DNA of 6,902 nt from Methanoculleus sp. (GTDB lineage Archaea; Halobacteriota; Methanomicrobia; Methanomicrobiales; Methanoculleaceae): NCBI GenBank assembly GCA_023230425.1, contig JALNXI010000100.1:1-6902 (forward strand). The letters are read 5' to 3'. Each line of letters opens with the position of its first letter. The first letter of the stretch is position 1. Made by a program: the position numbers and the translations under genes. This document shows, in pieces, positions 1 through 5,807 of the stretch. The notes beneath the pieces are model-generated. The model saw only the letters and a list, made by a program, of their open reading frames with translations. It was not told the origin of the DNA and did no database searches.

Positions 1-90
1 GGGAGACGAGTACTAAATAAGTCCGATAATTTGGAATCGTTGCACTAGTTTTATCTCACCGGCGCTCGGACGGCCACCGGTCGCGAACCG

Positions 91-134
91 AAAAAGATAT
101 CAAAAAGAGGTCCTGCCGGGGCCCCGGCCCCTCT
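91..134 (-). terminator. Likely terminator of the ech operon
   Basis: A perfect 14-base palindrome (115-128, GCCGGGGCCCCGGC) is extended by a second 5-bp stem, AGAGG at 106-110 pairing with CCTCT at 130-134, with a small internal bulge (TCCT against C). Read on the minus strand the stem begins 4 nt after the echF stop codon and runs directly into five Ts (106-102). A second run of five Ts follows at 95-91. Archaeal RNA polymerase terminates mainly at U-rich tracts, so the T-runs may matter more than the hairpin. Placement right after the last operon gene supports the call. Confidence 0.65.
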
Positions 135-137
135 TCT

Positions 138-530
138 TCACGCGCCCGCGCTCTCTTCCTTCGGCTTCTTCTCGGGTTTCTCGGGCTTCACGTAGGTGAT
201 GGTGTGGCGCTCCACCACATGCTCCACCACCGGCGCGAGGTAGTCTGGCTCCATCGTGAGGCTCCCGAACGGGCAGCCCTCGACACAGTCGCCGCAGGCG
301 ACGCACCGCATGCGGTCGATCTCCCAGACCTTCGCCTCCTTCTCGATGCGGATCGCCTCGCACGGGCATCGCCGCGAACAGAGGCCGCAGGAGCGGCACG
401 TGGCGGGGTCGAAGGTGACGTGTCCCCGGGTGAGGGAACTCGTCCGTGCCGGGACTGCCGGATACTGCCGGGTGGCCGGTCCCCGCACAAGGTTCCGGAG
501 AACCGTTCTTGTCATCTCAAAGTATCCCAT
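138..530 (-). CDS. echF: Ech hydrogenase subunit EchF (two [4Fe-4S] ferredoxin-like, NuoI-type)
   Basis: This 130-residue polyferredoxin-type subunit of the membrane-bound Ech [NiFe] hydrogenase passes electrons between soluble ferredoxin and the EchC cluster. It has two full CxxCxxCxxxCP motifs: C45, C48, C51, C55 and C76, C79, C82, C86. There is an extra cysteine (C57) just after the first motif. The N-terminus (MGYFEMTRTVLRNLVRGPAT) resembles the amphipathic start of NuoI/EchF proteins, and the C-terminus is a charged Lys/Glu/Pro tail. The frame is open upstream to an ATG at 599, but that start would overlap echE by 62 nt and adds a non-conserved low-complexity N-terminus. The ATG at 530 has a GAGGTGA ribosome site 7 nt upstream, formed from the end of echE. 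It is the last gene of the operon, 7 nt after echE. Confidence 0.93.
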   Translation of the reverse strand: MGYFEMTRTVLRNLVRGPATRQYPAVPARTSSLTRGHVTFDPATCRSCGLCSRRCPCEAIRIEKEAKVWEIDRMRCVACGDCVEGCPFGSLTMEPDYLAPVVEHVVERHTITYVKPEKPEKKPKEESAGA

Positions 531-537
531 GCCGGCT

Positions 538-547
538 TCACCTCTCC
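538..547 (-). promoter_or_regulatory. Ribosome binding site for echF
   Basis: The minus strand reads GGAGAGGTGA, with GAGGTGA lying 7 nt before the ATG at 530. Its last three bases are the echE stop codon. This site favours the 530 start of echF over the upstream in-frame ATG at 599, and implies that ribosomes finishing echE are well placed to start echF. Confidence 0.7.
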
Positions 548-1617
548 GTGCAGCTGATGCAGGGGTCGATCGAGAGTACCACGACCGGGACATCGGCAAG
601 CTGGGCGCCCGGGAGCATCTTCACGAGCGCCGGGATGTTCGCGAGCGTCGGCGTCCTGATCCTGGCCCGGGCAAGGTGTTTCGTGCCGTCGCCCCGCAGG
701 TAGTGGACAACCTCGCCCCGCGGCTGCTCCACGCGGGAGAAATACTCGCCGTCCGGTGCTCCCTTCACCTTCACGTCGAGCGGTCCTTCGGGCATCCCAT
801 CGATCGCCCGCCGGATCAGGTCGATGGAGGAGTAGAGTTCACGGACACGGACGGCGCACCGGGCGTAGCAATCCCCGGCGGTCTCGACGACCGGTTTAAA
901 GCCGAGGTCCCCGTAGGCAGCGTAGCCGGTCTCCCGGAGGTCCACCGCGACCCCGCTCCCCCGGAGCGTCGGCCCTGCCGCCCCGAGGGCGTAGGCGTCA
1001 TCCTTCGCGATGACCCCGAGCCCCTGGAGACGGTACTTCACCGTCTCATCGTTTAAGAAGACGTCACCGAGGTCACGGCACTGCTGCTCAAACGGGTCGA
1101 GTGCCCGGTGCATCTCGTCGAGTTTCTCCTGTCCGATATCGCGCCTGATCCCGCCGACCTTGCAGGTGCCCTGGATGACCCGGCCGCCGGTGGTGTCCTC
1201 GAGCACATCAAGAACGCTCTCCCGGAGCTGCCAGGACCGCATGAAGAGGTTCTCAAAGCCCATCCCATCCGCGAAGAGCCCGAGCCAGAGGAGGTGGGAG
1301 TGGAGACGCGAACACTCCGACCAGATCGTCCGGAGATACTTCGCCCGGTCGGGGACCTCTATCTTCATGATATGCTCGATGCCCTGGCAGTAGCAGAGTG
1401 CGTGCATAAAACTGCAGATCCCGCAGATCCGTTCCGCCACGTAGACATACTCGGTGAACTCGCGCTTCTGTACAAGCTGCTCGAGCCCCCGGTGGATGTA
1501 GCCGATGGAGGGAACCACGTCCACCACTAACTCGTCCTCAAGGACGAGGTCGAGGTGGATCGGTTCCGGCAGCACCGGGTGCTGCGGCCCGAACGGCACG
1601 ACTATGCGTTTCGGCAT
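538..1617 (-). CDS. echE: Ech hydrogenase large subunit EchE ([NiFe] active site, NuoD-like)
   Basis: This is the catalytic large subunit (359 residues) of a group 4 energy-converting [NiFe] hydrogenase, where H2 is oxidised or formed. The four nickel-iron cysteine ligands are all visible: C65 and C68 in RICGIC, and C353 and C356 in DPCISCTER. This separates it from complex I NuoD, which has lost these cysteines. The N-terminal PFGPQHP (8-14) and the EHIxK and RLHSHLLWLGLF segments are typical of the NuoD/EchE family. The protein stops right after DPCISCTER, with no cleavable C-terminal peptide. That absence is known for M. barkeri EchE and means no maturation endopeptidase should be needed. 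The ATG overlaps the end of echD by 16 nt and is preceded by a G-rich (GGGGGG) site. The length fits EchE. Confidence 0.97.
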   Translation of the reverse strand: MPKRIVVPFGPQHPVLPEPIHLDLVLEDELVVDVVPSIGYIHRGLEQLVQKREFTEYVYVAERICGICSFMHALCYCQGIEHIMKIEVPDRAKYLRTIWSECSRLHSHLLWLGLFADGMGFENLFMRSWQLRESVLDVLEDTTGGRVIQGTCKVGGIRRDIGQEKLDEMHRALDPFEQQCRDLGDVFLNDETVKYRLQGLGVIAKDDAYALGAAGPTLRGSGVAVDLRETGYAAYGDLGFKPVVETAGDCYARCAVRVRELYSSIDLIRRAIDGMPEGPLDVKVKGAPDGEYFSRVEQPRGEVVHYLRGDGTKHLARARIRTPTLANIPALVKMLPGAQLADVPVVVLSIDPCISCTER

Positions 1618-1985
1618 CGGTCGTCCCCCCTTCTTGTGACGCTGAACGGATACTTCTCCGCTGTCTTGATAAACGTCCCCTGAAAGTCGATGTTGATCCC
1701 GGTGACCGGGATACCGAAGAGGTCGTGCATCTCGTTCTCGTAGACGAACGCTCCCCAGTATATACCGGATATGCTCGGGACCTCCGTCTCCGGCCCGACC
1801 GTCAGACGGAGGTTCTTGAACTGGTAGTCCTTATCGAACGAGTAATTGATCTCGTAAGATCCCCCGATGTCCGTGCACCCGATCTGGACAAGGCGGTATC
1901 CACCGTCATGGAGCCCTCTGACCTCCCCTACGAGGTCCTCCAGCGCGACGCTGGTTGTTGTCTGCTCTTCATTCATCGTCATCAT
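1602..1985 (-). CDS. echD: Ech hydrogenase subunit EchD (NuoC-like)
   Basis: This is a small (127-residue) soluble subunit homologous to the 30-kDa NuoC subunit of complex I. It carries no cofactor and helps hold the peripheral arm together. The signature is YWGAFVYENEMHDLFGI (about 76-92), which corresponds to the NuoC ERExxDLFGI motif. The lack of the extra N-terminal part of many NuoC proteins is normal for Ech. The first ATG (1985) forms an ATGA overlap with the echC stop, and an AGGTGA site lies 6 nt upstream. In-frame ATGs follow at 1982 and 1976, so the start could be up to three codons later. The 3' end overlaps echE by 16 nt. The identification rests on the short signature plus position between echC and echE. 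Confidence 0.92.
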   Translation of the reverse strand: MMTMNEEQTTTSVALEDLVGEVRGLHDGGYRLVQIGCTDIGGSYEINYSFDKDYQFKNLRLTVGPETEVPSISGIYWGAFVYENEMHDLFGIPVTGINIDFQGTFIKTAEKYPFSVTRRGDDRCRNA

Positions 1986-2464
1986 GTCCCCTCACCTGCC
2001 TCTGCTGCATGTCGCGCTTCTTCCTTTGTGTGCGCTTCCCCTGTCATCTTCTCCCGCTTCTCCTCGAGGATACTGAGCGCCTTCACAACACCGTCGATGA
2101 TCTGCTCCGGCCGGGCCGCACACCCCGGGACGTAGACGTCGACGGGGATAACCTTGTCGACGCCTCCTGCGATGTTGTAGCACTCCCGGAATATGCCGCC
2201 GGTTGCGGCGCAGGCGCCGATCGCAACGACGACTTTCGGCTCAGGCATCTGCTCGTAGAGGTTCCTGACAACCGGCCGGTTCTGCGAGTTGATCCCGCCG
2301 GTGATCAGCAGGATATCTGCGTGCTTCGGGTTTCCGGTGTTGATGATGCCGAACCGCTCCACGTCGTAGAGCGGTGTGAGGCATGCAAGCACCTCGATGT
2401 CGCACCCGTTGCAGCTGGATGCATCGTAATGAAGGATCCAGGGTGATCGCTTCAGGAATGCCAT
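1982..2464 (-). CDS. echC: Ech hydrogenase small subunit EchC (NuoB-like, one [4Fe-4S])
   Basis: This is the electron-transfer small subunit (160 residues from this start), homologous to NuoB. Its [4Fe-4S] cluster sits next to the NiFe site of EchE. The four expected ligands are visible: C18 and C21 in SCNGCD, C85 in GACAATGG, and C115 in PGCAARP. Unlike classical hydrogenase small subunits it has no twin-arginine signal and no extra medial or distal clusters, as expected for Ech. An ATG at 2473, three codons earlier, overlaps the echB stop as ATGA and is the alternative start. I chose 2464 because the GGAGGTG site at 2475-2481 is only 1 nt from the 2473 ATG but 10 nt from this one, and because MAFLKRSPW begins the conserved part. 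The longer open frame to 2542 lies inside echB and is not conserved-looking. The stop overlaps the echD start. Confidence 0.95.
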   Translation of the reverse strand: MAFLKRSPWILHYDASSCNGCDIEVLACLTPLYDVERFGIINTGNPKHADILLITGGINSQNRPVVRNLYEQMPEPKVVVAIGACAATGGIFRECYNIAGGVDKVIPVDVYVPGCAARPEQIIDGVVKALSILEEKREKMTGEAHTKEEARHAAEAGEGT

Positions 2465-2469
2465 GGTAC

Positions 2470-3333
2470 TCATGCACCTCCGATCGTCATATAAGAGAGG
2501 ATCGCCAGGTTCACGAGACCGAGGACCGCCGCCGCAAGCCACCCACTCTTCAGTGCTGCCTGCCAGCGGACCCGTGCGGTGACGTTATCGACGAATATCT
2601 CCGCTACGTAGGTGACTGCGACCGCAGCAACCCCGATAACAGGGTTCCAGCTGAAGAAGAGGTAGACGAACCCGAGGAGGAAGATGTTCTCGTACCAGTG
2701 AGCGATCTCGACCTGGCCGAGCGTTGAGCCCGAGAACTCCGTCGTGATGCCCTTGACGATCTCCTGGTGCGCGTGGTGCGACGTCGATATGTCGAAGGGC
2801 GATTTCCTGAGTTTGATCGTGAGAATGACGGCAAAGCCGAGGAAGACGCCCGGGAGGTAGAGGATGGCCGGCACGGTCGCGGCGGCGATATCAGCGACGT
2901 AGAAACTGTTTGTGACCATGTAGAGCCCGACTGCCGCAAGGATGATCATCGGCTCGTAGGCCATCACCTGGATCAGTTCACGCTCGGCCCCGATGTGGCT
3001 GTAGGGCGAGTGGACCGCGTAGGCTCCGAGCACCAGGAAGACGTGGGCGAGCGTGAAGGCAAATATGATTAAGAGCAGGTCCCCTCCCGCGAAGAAGATC
3101 GCCCCGGAGAGGGCGATGAAGACCAGGTAGGCGAGGACGTAGAAGTTCTGCGCCGTGGTGACGACGACGTTCTCCTTCTCGAAGAGCTTGCCGACGTCGT
3201 AGAAGGGCTGCAGGAGCGGCGGCCCGACCCTCCCCTGCATCCTTGCGGTGATCTTTCGATCGATTCCGGCGATGAGGCCGCCGGCGATGGGTGCAAGGAT
3301 GAGGAAGAGGACTGCACCGATAAGCCCGTTCAT
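2470..3333 (-). CDS. echB: Ech hydrogenase membrane subunit EchB (NuoH-like)
   Basis: This integral membrane subunit (287 residues, about eight hydrophobic helices) is homologous to NuoH. It links the hydrogenase arm to the ion-translocating membrane part. Conserved family features are visible: GRVGPPLLQPFYDVGKLFEKE (34-54), with Q42, D46 and K49; SPYSHIGAERELIQVMAYEP (109-128), with charged E117, R118 and E119; and KSPFDISTSHHAHQEIVKG (177-195), followed by E199. The last is the Ech/Mbh counterpart of the NuoH loop that contacts the NuoB/NuoD-like subunits. An in-frame ATG at 3357 exists, but the ATG at 3333 overlaps the echA stop as ATGA and has a GGGGGTG site about 5 nt upstream, so it is preferred. 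The stop lies a few bases from the echC start, consistent with coupled translation. Confidence 0.95.
   Translation of the reverse strand: MNGLIGAVLFLILAPIAGGLIAGIDRKITARMQGRVGPPLLQPFYDVGKLFEKENVVVTTAQNFYVLAYLVFIALSGAIFFAGGDLLLIIFAFTLAHVFLVLGAYAVHSPYSHIGAERELIQVMAYEPMIILAAVGLYMVTNSFYVADIAAATVPAILYLPGVFLGFAVILTIKLRKSPFDISTSHHAHQEIVKGITTEFSGSTLGQVEIAHWYENIFLLGFVYLFFSWNPVIGVAAVAVTYVAEIFVDNVTARVRWQAALKSGWLAAAVLGLVNLAILSYMTIGGA
2475..2481 (-). promoter_or_regulatory. Ribosome binding site for echC
   Basis: The minus strand reads GGAGGTG, a strong archaeal Shine-Dalgarno match located inside the last codons of echB. It is 1 nt from the ATG at 2473 and 10 nt from the ATG at 2464, and so bears on which echC start is used. 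Confidence 0.65.
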
Positions 3334-5234
3334 AGGGGCACCCCCGCGAGTATCCACGATGCAAGGATCAGGATGGTGCAGACCACTGCTCCTGGGCGGA
3401 AGAGCTTTGCCTCGCCGAAGTATTCGGTGAGGTAGTAGTTCCGTGTCTGGACCTCCCGGGTCAGGCCGAGGGATCCCGCGAAGTGCAGGTCCGGCGTCGC
3501 GGGCCTCCCTCCCATGTAGACCGGGAGGTGCTTTGCGGTCCTCCGGAAGAGGAAGAACGATACCGGGAGCACCAGGAGCAGGGCCATCATCAGGAGCATG
3601 ATGCCGACGTTCGCCTGTGCGAGGCGTGCCGTAGCCCCGTAGATGGCAAGGACGTAGGGCTCAATCAGCGTTGAGGATATGACCGGGAAGAGGAAGACAG
3701 CAGCTATCACGAGGCCGGTGATGATGTAGAGGGGAGCCCAGGGCTCCTCCAGGAACCCTTTCTCGACCCGCTCCACGTTCCGGGTGACCGCGACGAGTTT
3801 GCCCATCCACTTCGCCCAGAAAAAGACTGTGACGGCGCTTCCGTAGGCGAGGATGGCGATGAAGATCAGGCCGAAGGGGACCTGAACGAATGCCTCGATT
3901 GCTGCCCACTTGGATATCAGCATACCGAACGGCGCAAGGAACATCCCCGCTATCCCGATGAACATCATCACCGCCATCTTCGGCATACGGACGATCAGGC
4001 CCTCCATATCCTCGATGTTGCGGCTCCCGATCCGGTGCTCGATCGCCCCGGTCCCGAGGAAGAGGAGCGACTTCGCGACGGCGTGGAAGATGATCAAGAG
4101 GATGGCTGCCCAGACGAGCATGTAGGTCCCGACGCCCGCACATGCGGCTATCAGCCCGAGGTTTGCGATCGTCGAGTAGGCAAGGACCGATTTCGCGTCG
4201 CTCTGCGATATAGCGATCGCGGATGCGACGACGAACGTCACACCGCCGACGAGGCCGACGGAGAATCCGGCAAACGTCCCGGCAAAGACCGGCGCGAACC
4301 TGACCAGGATGTAGACGCCGGCCTTGACCATGGTGCTCGAGTGGAGCAGGGCCGAGACCGGGGTCGGGGCCACCATTGCCCCGAGGAGCCAGGAGGAGAA
4401 GGGCATCAGCGCGGCCTTCGTTATGCCGGCAAACCCGATCAACACGGCCGGGATCAGGATGACGGCCGCGTCCCCGGATGCAAGCACCCGGGCGAGATCG
4501 ATGCCCCCGCTCGTCGGTTCGGTTGCGGCAAGGAAGATGAGTGCCACGACGAACGCGACCCCGCCGAGGAGGTTCATCACCAGGGCGCGGAAGGCGTTCT
4601 TTGTCGCCTCTTCGGTCTCCGAGTAGCCGATCAGCATAAACGAGCTGATGGTGGTCACTTCCCAGAAGAAGAAGACCCACATGAGGTTATTGGAGAAGAC
4701 GAGGCCGAACATAGCGGCGAGGAAGGCGAAGATGACGAAGAAGAACATCCCCTGCCGGTCGCGCACCTCCGGATGGTGGTGGTGATACGTCTCCATGTAC
4801 CTGACCGCGTATACGGCTATGAGGCTCCCGATGATCCCTATGATCAGGGCCATGATGATGGAGAGCTGGTCGACGAAGAGGTTGTTGACCGCATGAAGGC
4901 TCCCCGGGAACGATATCTCGAGGTATACCACCAGCGCCGCCTGAACGACGGCCAGCACGATTGCCAGGTAGTTCCTGAACTTTGCGCCCATGTAGATGAT
5001 GAAGAGCGCGAGCACCATCTCGATGGCCACCATGGCCATACTGGCCCCCTCCGAGGGCGCGGCAAAGTAGACCGCGTCCCCGAACGCATACCGGATGAGC
5101 AGGTATATCGATGCCCCGCCGATGAAGAGAGCGGAGAGGGTGACCACCGCGTACCGCAACGTCGTCCGTTTCACGAACAATAAAAGACATGCGGCGAGGA
5201 TGGGAAATAGTATTAGGAAGAGCAGCGTCTGCAC
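3330..5234 (-). CDS. echA: Ech hydrogenase membrane subunit EchA (NuoL/NuoM-like ion-translocating)
   Basis: This large polytopic membrane protein (634 residues, roughly 17 hydrophobic segments) belongs to the proton-antiporter-like family that includes NuoL, NuoM, NuoN and MrpA/D. It is thought to carry the ion whose movement is coupled to H2/ferredoxin electron transfer. Expected charged residues inside helices are present: E192 in FFFWEVTTISSF, K273 in ITKAALMPFSSWL, H298 and K304 in LLHSSTMVKAG, and K388 in HAVAKSLLF. Four or five hydrophobic segments precede the helix bearing E192. A His4 run (151-154) lies in a polar loop at 146-162. Residues about 564-613 form a long polar stretch before a final helix (614-631), somewhat like the end of NuoL. 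The start is GTG, with a GAGGG site (5241-5245) 6 nt upstream. It is the first gene of the operon. Confidence 0.96.
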   Translation of the reverse strand: MQTLLFLILFPILAACLLLFVKRTTLRYAVVTLSALFIGGASIYLLIRYAFGDAVYFAAPSEGASMAMVAIEMVLALFIIYMGAKFRNYLAIVLAVVQAALVVYLEISFPGSLHAVNNLFVDQLSIIMALIIGIIGSLIAVYAVRYMETYHHHHPEVRDRQGMFFFVIFAFLAAMFGLVFSNNLMWVFFFWEVTTISSFMLIGYSETEEATKNAFRALVMNLLGGVAFVVALIFLAATEPTSGGIDLARVLASGDAAVILIPAVLIGFAGITKAALMPFSSWLLGAMVAPTPVSALLHSSTMVKAGVYILVRFAPVFAGTFAGFSVGLVGGVTFVVASAIAISQSDAKSVLAYSTIANLGLIAACAGVGTYMLVWAAILLIIFHAVAKSLLFLGTGAIEHRIGSRNIEDMEGLIVRMPKMAVMMFIGIAGMFLAPFGMLISKWAAIEAFVQVPFGLIFIAILAYGSAVTVFFWAKWMGKLVAVTRNVERVEKGFLEEPWAPLYIITGLVIAAVFLFPVISSTLIEPYVLAIYGATARLAQANVGIMLLMMALLLVLPVSFFLFRRTAKHLPVYMGGRPATPDLHFAGSLGLTREVQTRNYYLTEYFGEAKLFRPGAVVCTILILASWILAGVPL

Positions 5235-5240
5235 TAAAGT

Positions 5241-5245
5241 CCCTC
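5241..5245 (-). promoter_or_regulatory. Ribosome binding site for echA
   Basis: The minus strand reads GAGGG, 6 nt before the GTG at 5234. It supports a GTG start, as no ATG in this frame lies near the start of the hydrophobic N-terminus. Confidence 0.5.
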
Positions 5246-5264
5246 GTAGGGTAGTTATGCCTTA

Positions 5265-5284
5265 CTTACATAATTAATCATTCC
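5265..5284 (-). promoter_or_regulatory. Probable archaeal promoter (BRE/TATA) of the ech operon
   Basis: On the minus strand a purine-rich GGAATGA is followed by TTAATTATGTAAG. This is an AT-rich island in an otherwise very GC-rich stretch, resembling an archaeal BRE plus TATA box. The usual 25-nt spacing would place the transcript start near 5247, giving a short leader that just includes the GAGGG ribosome site of echA. The element is not a perfect TATA consensus, so this rests on position and base composition. Confidence 0.45.
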
Positions 5285-5324
5285 AAATAGGCACCCGGGG
5301 TATCGGCCGACGTATACCCGGTGC
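5285..5324 (-). terminator. Possible terminator of the HIT gene
   Basis: The arms GCACCCGGGGTAT (5291-5303) and ATACCCGGTGC (5314-5324) pair over about 11 bp with two single-base bulges, around a loop of about 10 nt. On the minus strand the hairpin is followed by CTATTTGG, which is only weakly T-rich. It lies 68 nt after the HIT stop codon and just before the echA promoter-like element, where a transcript boundary is expected. A second small hairpin (GGCGG-TATT-CCGCC, 5346-5359) lies between. The weak T-run keeps confidence low. Confidence 0.35.
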
Positions 5325-5391
5325 CGGCTCCGCGCCGGGCGGTTGGGCGGTATTCCGCCGGATCTCATCCCCGGAGGCGAGGTCTTCACCG

Positions 5392-5757
5392 TCACCCGGG
5401 CCTGTGCGGTATCACGCACCGCACGCCTCCTCCTGCCTGTCCTGTATCGCCCCGGTAACGCGGTATGAAATGGACGTGAACATGCATCACGTTCTGCCCC
5501 GCGACCTCCCCTACGTTGACGCCGATGTTGTAGCCGTCGGGATGCAGTTTTTGGTCGGTCGTCGCCCTGCAGCCATCGATGAGCCGGGCAAGCGCCATTC
5601 TCTCTTCGTCGGTCGTATCAAAGTAACTCGCCACATGCCGGAACGGTATGACGAGCAGGTGGCCGGGGCTGACCGGGTGGATGTCATAGCGGGCGTAACA
5701 GAGGTCGTTTGCCGTCACGATATCCTCCGGGGCAGGGTTGCAGAACGGGCATGGCAT
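5392..5757 (-). CDS. HIT family (histidine triad) protein
   Basis: This small soluble nucleotide-binding protein (121 residues) is of the Hint/HIT superfamily, whose members usually hydrolyse nucleoside phosphoramidates or dinucleotide polyphosphates. The catalytic triad is clear: H92, H94 and H96 in NVMHVHVHFIPR. The N-terminal CPFC (C3, C6) together with H41 and the first triad histidine could bind zinc, as in many HIT proteins with this start. HPVSPGHLLVIPFRHV (27-42) and the closing GGVRCVIP are also typical of the family. The length is normal for a prokaryotic Hint-like protein. The ATG at 5757 gives the CPFC start, and the upstream ribosome site is weak (GAGG very close, GGGAGA further out). 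It lies 50 nt after the DUF362 gene on the same strand and may be cotranscribed with it. Its exact substrate cannot be told, and a link to the hydrogenase is not shown. Confidence 0.93.
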   Translation of the reverse strand: MPCPFCNPAPEDIVTANDLCYARYDIHPVSPGHLLVIPFRHVASYFDTTDEERMALARLIDGCRATTDQKLHPDGYNIGVNVGEVAGQNVMHVHVHFIPRYRGDTGQAGGGVRCVIPHRPG

Positions 5758-5807
5758 GGCCTCTGCTCTTCTCCCGATTGACTATGATTGTTTTGGCCCG
5801 GCCCCTC

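Noticed and set aside
14..21. TATA-like CTTATTTA on the minus strand near the window edge
   Set aside because: It could be the promoter of the next minus-strand gene, but that gene lies outside the window and an 8-base AT match alone is too weak.
531..599. Longer N-terminus for EchF from the ATG at 599
   Set aside because: It would overlap echE by 62 nt and adds Ser/Arg/Ala-rich residues unlike the family. The ATG at 530 has a good ribosome site.
256..1056. Plus-strand 266-codon open frame opposite echE and echF
   Set aside because: It is antisense to genes with full metal-ligand motifs and has no domain or ribosome-site support.
3661..4680. Minus-strand 339-codon open frame inside echA in another frame
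   Set aside because: It is Arg/Pro/Gly/His-rich with no recognisable motif. It is a GC-driven shadow of echA.
4035..5183. Long plus-strand open frame (382 codons) opposite echA
   Set aside because: It lies fully antisense to a convincing membrane protein gene. Its translation is a low-complexity, Asp/Glu/Arg/His-rich string with no domain, as expected for the reverse frame of a hydrophobic GC-rich gene.
538..5234. Complex I (Nuo/Fpo) instead of a hydrogenase
   Set aside because: The large subunit keeps all four NiFe cysteines and there are only six subunits, with no NuoA/J/K-like genes. This fits Ech and not Fpo or Nuo.
5404..5781. Plus-strand 125-codon open frame opposite the HIT gene
   Set aside because: The minus-strand frame carries the exact histidine triad and the CPFC start, and the plus-strand translation shows no domain.
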